Part shown: positions 1-10,454 of the stretch, piece by piece | How positions within the stretch are numbered: position 1 is the stretch's first letter | Layout of the letters: every line of letters begins with the position of its first letter | Assembly: GCA_021229015.1 (NCBI GenBank) | Contig: CM037782.1 | Span: 45,139,040 to 45,203,039 of the forward strand | Source of the DNA: Solen grandis | Taxonomy: Eukaryota; Mollusca; Bivalvia; Adapedonta; Solenidae | Length of the DNA stretch: 64,000 nucleotides | Reading direction: 5' to 3' | Program-made: the position numbers and the translations under genes | The notes under the pieces: generated by a model | Seen by the model: the letters and a program-made list of their open reading frames with translations, nothing else | What the model was told of the DNA's origin: nothing | The model's database searches: none

Positions 1-328
1 TCATAGTTAAATGAAACTATATGGTATTGGTATCATAGTTAAATGACACTATATGGTATTGGTATCATAGTTAAATGAAACTATATGGTATTGGTATCAT
101 AGTTAAATGACACTATATGGTATTGGTATCATAGTTAAATGAAACTATATGGTATTGGTATCATAGTTAAATGACACTATATGGTATTGGTATCATAGTT
201 AAATGACACTATATGGTATTGGTATCATAGTTAAATGACACTATATGGTATTGGTATTATAGTTAAATGACACTATATGGTATTTGTATTATAGTTAAAT
301 GACACTTTATGGTATTGGAATTATAGTT
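1..328. repeat. 32-bp minisatellite, about 10 copies
   Basis: The unit begins TCATAGTTAAATGA and ends ATGGTATTGGTA. Copies differ mainly at one A/C position after AAATGA; the last three are more diverged (tattatag, tatttg). The array starts at the window edge, so its full length is unknown. It decays into unique sequence near 328. Confidence 0.95.
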
Positions 329-330
329 CT

Positions 331-886
331 CCGCACACTGTTGTGTGTGTATGGACGATTAGTTCTTATTCATAGGTTATTTTATCATAATCAAACAATT
401 TGTATTGTATATGGTCAATATATTTCATAGTAAAAGTAAAAAACATATTTACTTTTTTCGTATGTTTCAGGACAGTGTAGTTTGGTGTGAACACTAGAGC
501 TGACGTTAATGTCGCAGTAAGGCAGAACTATGTCTCAGGTAGACATACTTGCCAAAAAAGGCTAAAATACTGTTGGAGAGACGTTAAAAGGCAAGTCAAA
601 TATATAAACAAACAATTAAATGTGCAGTCAAAAACACCATTGATCTCTGCTATTTTCCAAGTTCCAACAAGGTCAGCAAAATCTCCGTTATATGTGAGTT
701 TATATTTCCCGATATTCGCGAGGTTCTAAGATGTTGTAATTATATCTGACATTATATGATTCTAAATAAAAAAATGTGAAAAAATTGTAAAATAAACCGA
801 CATATTTTTATCACCTTTTTTAATATTCATAGTCTAGATCTGAATGTGTAAGGCTGAAAAAGCATTTCATTTTTCGTGCTATATCG
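331..886. other. non-coding stretch, nothing recognised
   Basis: AT-rich sequence between the first minisatellite and the foldback element. The only open stretch (487-729) lacks an ATG start and shows no domain or splice context. Confidence 0.6.
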
Positions 887-895
887 AGAATAATG

Positions 896-2234
896 ATGTT
901 CGTGAAGTTAGCGGCTTAGCGGCCTGGCGACCTGGCGGCGTGAAGTTAGCGGCCTAGCGGCGTGAAGTAAGCTGTGATCAACCCGCCAGGCCGCTATGCC
1001 GCCAGGTCACTGTGTTCACGCCGCTAGGCCGCTAACTTCACGCCGTCAGGCCGCCAGCAGACTTTCAGCGGCCTTACGGAGGGCATTTATATTTGACATA
1101 AAGACATCATAAATCATTTATTCCGCCATAAAATGCATATTTAGAGGGGTTCAGACAGTTTTCAGTTGTGATTTTTTTTCCATTTTACATGATATTATTG
1201 TTTCAAAACTCGTCCGGAGATTTTCAGCGACATTACTGAGGAAATAAATACTTGACAGTAAGATATCAAAATCATCTTTTCAGTCGTAAAATGCAACTTT
1301 AGAGAGGTTCAACCGATTATCAGTGGTAATTTTCTTTTCATTCTATATTCCAATATTCGTCAGGAGGATTTTTTTTCTCAGAAATATGTTAAAAATTTGT
1401 TTTCCGCCGTAAAATGCATATTTGGAGAGGTTCACACAGTTTTTATCCAGAAATAATGAAATTTTTTTTTATTCATAGGATTATCGAGTTTTAGGCCCCC
1501 AGCAGACTTTCAGCGGCCTTACGGGGGACATAAATATTTGACAGAAAGACATCAAAAGTAATTTATTCCGCCGTAAAATGCATATTTGGAGGTATTCACA
1601 CATCATTAGATGAAAACTAAGGTTTTCTTTTTTAAGTCAATACTTAGTACTACGCCGCCATTTCGCCTTTCATTGGCATAACGGAACGGTGGAAAACATT
1701 TCGAAAAAGTGCACTGAAATGCGGACCTTTTTCTCATATTCTTCGCCAGTATATGATAATAAACAAGATATATCCTAAAAGGCTGCTTGGCCATTAGTAT
1801 TCAACCAGCCTTTCTGTCGCTTTACAAACATAAAATTATTCAGAAAAATCATTAAAAATAATTTCAATATGAACTGTCAAATTAGTTTTTTTTTACTAAA
1901 ATGAAATGCGAGAAAATACATAAAAATATCACTTTCTTTAGTATCCATGATTATTCACCATCATGCATAAAAAGAAATAATTTTTGTAATACTTATACCC
2001 TATTGACATAAGAAACACGAATTTAGAAAAAGAACGCTACTCTTTTGGGTTTCAAAGTTCAAGCCGCCAGGCCGCTAGGCCGCTGTGTTCACGCCGCCAG
2101 GCCGCTAGACCGCCAGACCTCTGTGTTCACACCGCCAGGCCGCTATGCCGCCATGCCACTGTGTTCACGCCGCCAGGCCGCTAGGCCGCTAGCTTCACGC
2201 CTCCAGGCCGCTAGGTCGCTAACTTCACGAACAT
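896..2234. mobile_element. foldback / Mutator-like non-autonomous transposon with 9-bp TSD
   Basis: The element begins ATGTTCGTGAAGTTAGCG at 896 and ends with the matching inverted sequence CGCTAACTTCACGAACAT at 2217-2234. Immediately outside, AGAATAATG occurs at 887-895 and again at 2235-2243, a perfect 9-bp target-site duplication. Both ends are long, GC-rich and built of short GCGGCCTAGCGG / CCGCCAGGCCGCTA sub-repeats in opposite orientation (about 898-1080 and 2058-2230), the classic foldback layout. The interior is AT-rich and has no transposase frame. A 9-bp duplication fits Mutator-like or FB-type elements; the superfamily is inferred. Confidence 0.85.
1050..1605. repeat. four degenerate ~150-bp internal modules of the foldback element
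   Basis: Near 1120, 1276, 1399 and 1563 the sequence repeats a phrase like CCGCCRTAAAATGCATATTTRGAGGGGTTCACACAG, each preceded by a GCCTTACGGRGGRCAT..ATTTGACA-like phrase. They are diverged tandem copies within the transposon interior. Confidence 0.7.
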
Positions 2235-2270
2235 AGAATAATGCACGGTGTTGCGTTCAGATGCTTTGTA

Positions 2271-2793
2271 ATTATTCATTAGACCTATGACCTTTGTAAT
2301 TATTCTCTCAGGCCTACGACCTTTATAATTATTCACTCAGGACTACGACCTTTGAAATTATTCTCTCAGGCCTACGACCTTTGTAATTATTCATTCAGGC
2401 CTACGACCTTTGTAATTATTCTCTCAGGCCTACAACCTTTATAATTATTCACTCAGGCCTACGACCTTTGTAATTATTCTCTCAGGCCTACGACCTTTGT
2501 AATTATTCATCTCAGGCCTACGACCTTTGTAATTATTCTCTCAGGCCTACGACCTTTGTAATTATTCTCTCAGGCCTACGACCTTTGTAATTATTCTCTC
2601 AGGCCTACGACCTTTGTAATTATTCTCTCAGGCCTACGACCTTTGTAATTATTCACTCAGGCCTACGACCTTTGTAATTATTCTTTCAGGCCTACGACCT
2701 TTGTGATTATTCTCTCAGGCCTACGACCTTTGTAATTATTCTCTCAGGCCTACGACCTTCGTAATTATTCTCTCAGGCCTACGACCTATGTAA
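2271..2793. repeat. 29-bp minisatellite, about 18 copies
   Basis: The unit reads GCCTACGACCTTTGTAATTA then TTCTCTCAG. Copies alternate slightly between CTCTCAG, CACTCAG and CATTCAG. There are no unique spacers, so this is a tandem array and not a CRISPR. Confidence 0.95.
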
Positions 2794-3675
2794 TTAGATT
2801 ACTGTGCAACTTCATTTAACACCGTGTATTATTCTGCAAATGAATACTCAGAATGAAACACCTATTTCCTAATTAGTCGTTCGAGCTATGTTCTGACCAC
2901 TCGAATTTTTTCCTGTAAAAAAAATCTGCCAGCTTGTAGGTGTAGGTCGGTGGTTCTACTTGCTTTTCACCTGTTATTTACTGTACGTCGTTATATGACT
3001 AAAATACATTTGTTGACATGGCAAACTTCAAACCAGCAAGTTAATACTAATTTAAATTAATTCTACTTTATACTAATTATTCACACCAGTGAATTTTTTT
3101 ACACTATTCCGTTGCTACGTACTATATAATCAGATATCTTAAGCATTAGAAGAGATAATAAATAATGCGTGTGTATTTATGCATGTTTATGCATAAATAA
3201 TAAAGGCAATTGGTATATCATTTTATATTGATTATTTAAGAAAGTGGTAATTTGAACAGTACTTTCGATCCGCATGCGTCCTCACATTATTTGATTGACT
3301 GTCAACAACATCAGTATTTCAGAAAAAAACATCAGCATAATAAATCATTGAGACGGTATTCGACTCAGTGTAAATGTGCTTACAAACGACAGAAAATATT
3401 TTTATTTATAAAGTACCAAACCAAACGTTATAACGGAGGACACACAAACCTAAATGATGGCCAAATTGTATATCCATTGAATGCTGCGTTTTCAATAAAT
3501 ATAATTACAAAAACTCGAGAAGGAAACCAATATTTTCTTCCGAAGAGGCAAAGAAGTCGGGAGAAGGTCATAAACAATGCCGCGGCAAAGAGAAAACAAT
3601 ATGCAAGCTGAAGTGAATCATGGGATGATCAACACGTTCTATTTTACGTCCTGTTCACGTTTTGTAAAATCCACC
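2794..3675. other. non-coding stretch with a short SINE fragment
   Basis: Positions about 2927-2963 (AGGTCGGTGGTTCTACTTG) match the core of the SINE called family A below, in plus orientation. The rest is AT-rich and unrecognised. An open stretch at 3252-3611 is lysine/arginine-rich, starts at TTG, and has no identifiable domain. Confidence 0.5.
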
Positions 3676-3687
3676 ATATCAAAATGA

Positions 3688-3823
3688 CTTGACTTGACTT
3701 GACTTTTTGAGTTTACCGTCGCTGCGACAGTATTTCAGTCATATAGCGACGTCCAGCTAATTACAGGGGGAGAGGGGTAGGAAGACCCGGAATGCATCCG
3801 GGTAGAACCACCGACCTACCGCA
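3688..3823 (-). mobile_element. SINE family A, 5'-truncated, with 12-bp TSD
   Basis: The body matches the copies at 6983, 23462 and 49252 (GTTTACCGTCGCTGCGACAG, CAGCTAATTACAGG, GTAGAACCACCGACCTACCGC). The tail is a GACTT repeat at its left. ATATCAAAATGA is present at 3676-3687 and 3824-3835, a perfect target-site duplication. The tRNA-like head is missing. Confidence 0.9.
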
Positions 3824-3835
3824 ATATCAAAATGA

Positions 3836-4790
3836 GCACATATTTTCTTCATCCTTATTTGTTGTCATTTAAATGGTTAATGCGTACCCGCCCCGAAATC
3901 GGCCTTCGATCTTGGAATGACGTCAGAGGTTTGGCCTACGATTTCAGATCGGCCTATGATTATCAAATCGGACCACGATATGGGAGCGACCCACGATTAT
4001 ACCTAATTTTACTCCGGCACCCTGATACAACATTCAAAAATTATTTATTTCTGAACATTTTCTCTATCCTCAAGATTTTTTTTTCTTTTTTTTTCTTTTT
4101 ATTTGACTGCCAGGTCCTAGGTTTGTATTTTGTATTATATACTTTTAGATAGAAAACGGCGTGTCTTTTGAGACATTTCATTAACAATTTTAAGACCCCT
4201 TAAAGGAGATAAATGTGATCTTGTTCAATGGTGAAGAGAATGACAAATACTCAAATACAAGGATAAAAAATGTTCATTTCAAAGAGATTTTAGTTTACCC
4301 TGTTTGAATTTTGGGGTTTGGTTCATTAACCCGTGTTATTGCGTACCCTTTACGAAGCTCGAGTAGCCCATACAGTTACAGAGGGCGTATGATCCCATAC
4401 CTCAAAGCTGCAATCTTACTCGATTACTTGCGATAATTTTTTGATCATTTTTTAAAATCACACATATTGAACAATACAAATAATGTAAACATATTTTTTT
4501 ATTTTTTTTTTAGCAAATTTCGACATTGAGAAACAACAAACTTAAACATTTAACATCTTCAAGGAGGATTTAGACATATTGTATTGTCGACAATTCAGCC
4601 TTTATATAAACAACAAAAATCGAGGAAAGCTGCATTGCTGTCACTCATAAATGTCAATTTATCATGATAAATTACTTTTACTATTTTTATAATTATAACC
4701 GCACAAAGAAATACTTGAAATCATTTTAAAGTCATTTTAAAATTTAAGTATAGAGATGGTAATGAAATGTTTATTAACTTATTTGTTTTA
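3836..4790. other. non-coding stretch
   Basis: At 3885-4005 there is a degenerate phrase, ATCGGCCTACGATTTCAGAT, repeated about every 20-25 bp, which makes a spurious open frame (3832-4152). The remainder is AT-rich with T-runs; nothing recognised. Confidence 0.5.
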
Positions 4791-4980
4791 TGTAGATTGG
4801 AAAACAAATTCTTGAAACTTATTCTTATCCCCCTCGACGGTTCCTGGGTTGTACCAGTAATTTGCGCCTTGGAAGGTAATGCAAAAATCCTTGCCGCCTT
4901 CAGGGCTCGAATCCACAATCTTCTGATCAGAAGTCGGGTATATTTCCACTGGACAATGGCGCCCATATTTGCTATAATGA
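4790..4980 (-). mobile_element. tRNA-related SINE fragment (family D)
   Basis: Reading the minus strand, a box-B-like GGATTCGAGCCC (plus strand GGGCTCGAATCC at about 4903) follows a head containing GGCGCCATTGTCC. The same layout recurs at 15290-15465 (GGCTTGAACCCGCAAC, ACCAATGGACAACGGAACC), with a shared left end CTTAT..TCTCTACGG / CTTATCCCCCTCGACGG. Diverged; the family is inferred from the two copies. Confidence 0.5.
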
Positions 4981-5602
4981 GTACACTTCAATTATGATGA
5001 TATGAGCCAATATACAAAAAGAATTTTTAATACTGTTTTCAGTAAATTCTATAAGCTACAGTTAGTATATTCTATTTTGTTATACACATATGAATTAGCC
5101 TGTCGAAAACAAAAATAACTGTATGTCTACTTGGGTCATTGACCTTCTGGAATATATAACTAAAACCTTAAATCTTGAATGTTTCACATAATGTAAATAT
5201 CACGTTTGTCAATTCATGTGAAAAACAATTCGGCCATTTTGAGGATAAGACAGTACAGGGGGTAAAAAAATACAAAATTGTATGATAAAAGAAATACCCC
5301 ACGGTGATATGACCGTTACTGACCAGTCACATAGCGGCACTTTTGCAAGAGGTGAGAAACGACGCCTATAATTGAGGAGGTATTACTTTTACTCCAAAAT
5401 AAAACAAACACTTAAGAGAGCGAGAAAAAAAATAAAAAGAAGTAAAAAGAACACGAGAGATTTTCCTTGTAAGAACGTATTTTTTTCACCCGTGGTTTTA
5501 GAGGATACACACTTCCACTTTTGAAATATATTGTAAGTTAGATCTTCATATAACGTTATCAAAAACACTATGCCAGGCACAGCGAGTGTACTTTCACTTA
5601 TA
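4981..5602. other. non-coding stretch, nothing recognised
   Basis: AT-rich sequence without repeats I recognise. The minus-strand open stretch at 5389-5685 overlaps the SINE head and looks like chance. Confidence 0.5.
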
Positions 5603-5850
5603 CCGCTCCAGGTGGCCGAGTAGTTAAGGCGTCCGCCTCGAAAGCATGAGTTTGTGGGTTCGATCGCGACATACCAAAATCGCACTGGTAGTTACTTAAC
5701 TTGCTTGGCGTTCAGCTTCAGGACTAGTTGGCCCAAAGACAGAATAATTTTGATGTGTGGTTATCTCGTCGAAGACACTTTTCCTCTTTATTCGTGATGT
5801 TTTACTGTTTGTCTTCATATGTCAGTTTGTAATAAAGCAAGATAGCAAGA
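5603..5850 (+). mobile_element. tRNA-Ser-like SINE (family C)
   Basis: The head GGTGGCCGAGTAGTTAAGGC carries box A, the anticodon-loop-like CCTCGAAAG follows, and GTGGGTTCGATCGCG carries box B. The acceptor stem does not pair well and the sequence runs into a SINE-like body (GCTTGGCGTTCAGCTTC, GGACTAGTTGGCCC), ending near AATAAAGCAAG. I read it as a SINE rather than a working tRNA gene. Confidence 0.65.
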
Positions 5851-6970
5851 TCTTAAACAATACAATTTAATTAGAATATTTGGGCATTCTAACCTCATAG
5901 ACTACGCGTGAGATAATTTATATTCTGCAATTAAGGAAACGTTCACTTTTCAATATGTTTCTCAAATGACCTTACCTTCTGGAATATGTGTCCATACAAT
6001 TTGAATTCTCGTATTATCTTTGATATTATAAAAACCTTTGATTTGACACTAAAACCTTAAAATCTAACAACTCAATGTTTAGATTTCAATAAATTCATTA
6101 AAAACAACAACAACAACAAAACATTATTCATATATTATTTAAAGCGTTTACTTTCAATGATATATATTTTTATAGATTCATTACCTTAAAACAATTGTCT
6201 TTTTTAATACGAAAATAAAACTTTTAAAAGTATTGGAGGAATCTTTGTTTTGTCCAGTAGATAACATAGGGGGGGGGGGGTATAGAGGTTGAGCAGACCC
6301 GTGGCTACCGAACTACCGAAAATCCGTACTTAATTTTTTGCTGCACATCGAACATATACAGTCAACCTCGGCATTCGATACAATGGCATACTCGGGTTCC
6401 GGCACTTAAAGTAATGTGACTGATTTATTAATCTCTTATCAACAGCAAAATTTGGTTTCCGGTATCGGCAGCAATTGTCAATACATCGGCAAAGTCGAGA
6501 TTTACAAACTTGCCGGTGTATCAAGGATTGACTGTATTAAAAGAAAAGAAAAATTGCAATCTATGTGCATTCATATGAGCTGTTTCATTTTACATAAGAG
6601 ATCCAGGAAGAGAATAAATTATGTATTTATATATTATATTATATATTAATATATATTTATATAAGCAAGAATGTCATATACCAAGATGGATGTCATCGTC
6701 AGAATCACTAGCTTGGTTGATAAAGTTTCACATTATTTATACGTTAACCCTGGGTTACATTTGAGTAATTATCATTTTCATTATCATTATATTTTTTGTA
6801 CAGTACAGGCTTTTTCATTGGTCGATTTCTGATTTGAGAATCATGCAAAAGATATATTACCATCTCTAACGAAAAAAAATAAAAAAATCAAAAAAAATCT
6901 CGATAATAATCCCTGAACATGCTTGGTATGTGTCATATATATATATATAAAGAAACAATAAACAATATAC
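5851..6970. other. non-coding stretch, nothing recognised
   Basis: AT-rich, with a G-run near 6270, (CAA)n near 6105 and TA-rich tracts at 6620-6660. No gene signal. Confidence 0.5.
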
Positions 6971-6982
6971 AATACAAGAAAG

Positions 6983-7161
6983 TTGTTGTTGTATTGGGGT
7001 TTACCGTCGCTGCGATAGTATTTCAATCATATAGCGACGTCCAGCTAATTACAGGCGGAGGAAGACCCCGAGTACACAGAGGTACCCGGGTAGAACCACC
7101 GACCTACCGCAAGCCAGCTGGAAGGCTTCCTCACATGAAAAATCCGAAGTCCCTACCGGGA
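6983..7161 (-). mobile_element. SINE family A, head-truncated, with 12-bp TSD
   Basis: Same body as the other family A copies, with a (TTG)n tail at the left. AATACAAGAAAG flanks it at 6971-6982 and 7162-7173. It stops just before box B, so it lacks the pol III promoter. Confidence 0.9.
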
Positions 7162-7173
7162 AATACAAGAAAG

Positions 7174-7663
7174 ACACGATTGTAGTAATATATATGTAGT
7201 AATTATATTATACAATTGCAAACACGAATGCTATATGATATGAAAATAGTTCTCTATTATTTAGTATTCAATGATGAAGATGAGTGTTTTCAGTGAAAAA
7301 CTGTCAAGCTGTTGTTACAGAAACAGTTTTCTCATGCGCAGGTCCAGCCATATCCCTTTATCTCGAAGGTGTGTGTGTGGAAGGTGTGTGTGTGTGGGGG
7401 GGGGGGGGCAACTATGAAAAAAAGTATGTAGCCAGCTGTATTAATTCACCTAACGTATGTGTATGTTGTTGTCGAGCCAGTCTATGAAAATTGCTCTTAC
7501 AGGGGTTGGGGAATGATAAAATAGCCAAAGCCCAGGGAGGGGGTTCATGGACCCACAGCCTCTCTGGATCCGCGCATGGTTCCTTATATGTATCAGCCAC
7601 AAACAGAAAAAAAAAACAACAACAAAAAAAACAACAAAAAAAAAAACAAAAAAAAAACGACAT
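7174..7663. other. 3' flank of the opsin gene; low-complexity sequence
   Basis: GTGTG/G-rich tract at 7370-7408 and an A-rich (CAA/A)n tract at 7605-7660. No coding signal; open frames here are made by the simple repeats. Confidence 0.5.
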
Positions 7664-10418
7664 TTATACTGTACTTTGACGGATAATTCCTTCGTTAGAA
7701 CATCTCAATTCATTAACCGCAGCGTTCATTTTAGATTCGTTGCAAAAGCTAAATACATCTCGACTTGCATTAGTTTTATCATCTTTTGTTTGTGAGTACG
7801 TAAAAAGTTCAGCTGGCTCGCCTAATTTTACATCGAGGCATTTTTTCTTTAGTTTTCTTTGTGAGGAAACTTTGAAGTTTTGACTGCGCTCGGAAAAATT
7901 TTGATTTGAAAACCTGAAATTGTTAACACTCTTTTTCTTGAAGCCTTGATATATCTCCACTGTTGTGGGCCTCTCTTGCTCAAGAGATTTGCTTTTTATA
8001 TAATTCTTGGATTGATATGCAGTCCGGACAGAATATTTGCAAACATTCTTATGCTTTTTAAACAGTCCTTTCTGGGTTGTATATGTTTTTCTCGAGTCTT
8101 TCAACATTTCTTGCAGTTGCGATTCAACAACATTTTGTTGGCGCTTCAAATGTCTCATACGTTCTTGCCTTTGATGATCTTGAAAGCCCAGTTTGTTGAC
8201 ACCAGGATTACCTCTTTTGTGTTTGGAGGATCTTTTTCGACTAACAGGTGAATATTCTTCTTGTCTGTATTTTGAAAAGATCAGCTTGCTTTCATCGGAA
8301 TCAACAGTGGAACATTTTGTGAAATCACTCGCCATTGCAGAATCATTTCTAGATATTCTCTCTCTATATATTTGATTAGTAAGGACTGGAGACTGGGACT
8401 CATGATATTTGCATGATTGCTTTGTTTCGTTTTGCTTCCAAAACATAGAACAAACAAGCATATTTTTGCATGCTGATTTGAAATGTTTGTGTCTTGCGAA
8501 GTAAATGATAGGATTCCAAATGATCGAACACTTCGCAAATACTGCAGGCACAATAAACAGTGAGTCGGGAATGGCATCGAAAGCAGACCATAAAGCAATG
8601 ATAGAATAAGGCGTCCAGGAAATTGTGAAAGCAGCTGAAATTTAAAAGTAATAAATAGCATGTTAATCAAATATAGATCAATCACGTTAGGAGCAAAATA
8701 GAAATATTCAATTCAATGGCGCATATATAGTTGGTTTTATTAGTTTACTTGAGGTCATCTGTAAATACATCTTTTTAGGTGATGACAGCTAGACGCAATG
8801 GGTTAGAGTCCAGAGGCCACATCCTTTTCACACCCCAAGTACATGTTTTAAACGTTCAACATACAATGATTTGAAGTCATTTAGAGGATGTCAAATTAAA
8901 TACAGCGTGTTTTCATTGCGATGTCAATTAGCGAACGAGTGTAAATCACAGCATCTTGATATTGGGTCAGCAGTTATTGAACTTCCCTTGCGCACTGAGC
9001 GCCAAGCACGATAGCGATATACCGAGTCGATATATTTGACGACTTTAGATATGTTTAAGTCGATAATCTAAACTTCGGCCTCTGGGATAAGATGTGGATG
9101 TTCTAACCACTCGTTCTCTTTGAAAGGTCGAATAATAATATCACTAATAATATAAATGATAAGTTATATTTACACATGTAATTCGTTTTTTGACACAATA
9201 AGTATTATATATGACGATTTCTGAAACAAAATGCATTCTTCAACGATAAACATGTTTTAACCCTTTCCCTCATAGAGGACACCATGAAAAGACTTATGCG
9301 AACAGCATAAAACCAGATCAGCCTGCGAGTAACGCGCAGGCTGATCAGGTTTTATGCTGTTCGCTGCTCCTCAGTGGTCTGGAAATGAGGATTTTGTAAT
9401 TAAAATTGGTAAAGTTTAACTGTGGTTTTCTGCAGATCAGGCTTTATGTGGTACCTACTGAGTGCGTCAAAATGAGTCTATATGAGGGAAAGGGTTAGTG
9501 ATCTTTACCAGATAATATATATATAAATATATTTATGTAATACGAGAACATGATAATCAGGCGAATGACATACATATATACTTTTGTTGCACTTGTACAA
9601 ATAATCGTCAGTGAAAAAAAGTTATCACATATAAATGCATTCCCTCATTTGTGTACTTACCAACCATGCAGAAAATCGTCATGGTAACCGTCCTGTCTCG
9701 TTTGGATCGCTGCTGAAGCCGTCCAGAAGGCTTCGACTTGCACACCTTAAAAGTAAAAATTGCTAATACTTTAACCAAAGGTTGTAGTAATTCCAGGCTA
9801 TATTGCACGTATTATTCCTTTATTAAATAATCGTAATTGTAATATTGATTTTTTGTACTGATCAGAGGTCATTAAAGCAATATGGTGCCGAGATGAATTC
9901 ATGTAAATTTAACGGTGAGGTTGAGGAAGTCTAATTCATATTAACCGGTAACAAAAAATAGAATTCGCAGGTTTTGCAGTTTTAATATTACTATTTGTTT
10001 TAATTCGGATTCGTATTTTGTCAAATTTTGTATAAAAAATGCAGTATTAGATGAATGACACAAACCGCCAACCGAATATGACGTTTCGCTATTTCATTTT
10101 TTTTTTCGTTTCGTCATAACAAACTGTACTCCGTCTAAACATTTGATTATTTAGTATCAACGAATGTTTATTAAATTCCACACTGGAATTTTTTTTTTTT
10201 AACCTAATCTTTTTTTATAAAAGTATACATCTATAAACAACGTATTTAAATCATTTACTCGTAAAAAGTCCTGCTAATGCCGTAAACAAAATGTAGCATG
10301 TATTTTAAATTGGGCTGACTAAACTTGTGTGTATGTGTTTGAGTGTTTAAATAGTAATTTAAGTCAGTACCGATTGGCATGGCAGAAAGATCTCCCGATT
10401 ATAAATAAAAAACGTCTG

Positions 10419-10454
<36 letters not shown>

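Noticed and set aside
2271..2793. 29-bp units that might suggest a CRISPR array
   Set aside because: Units are directly adjacent with no unique spacers, and the organism is a eukaryote. It is a minisatellite.
3252..3611. 119-codon open frame
   Set aside because: Starts at TTG, has no domain, and lies in AT-rich DNA between repeats. Probably chance.
5603..5675. tRNA-Ser gene
   Set aside because: Boxes A and B are present, but the acceptor stem does not pair and a SINE-like body follows directly.
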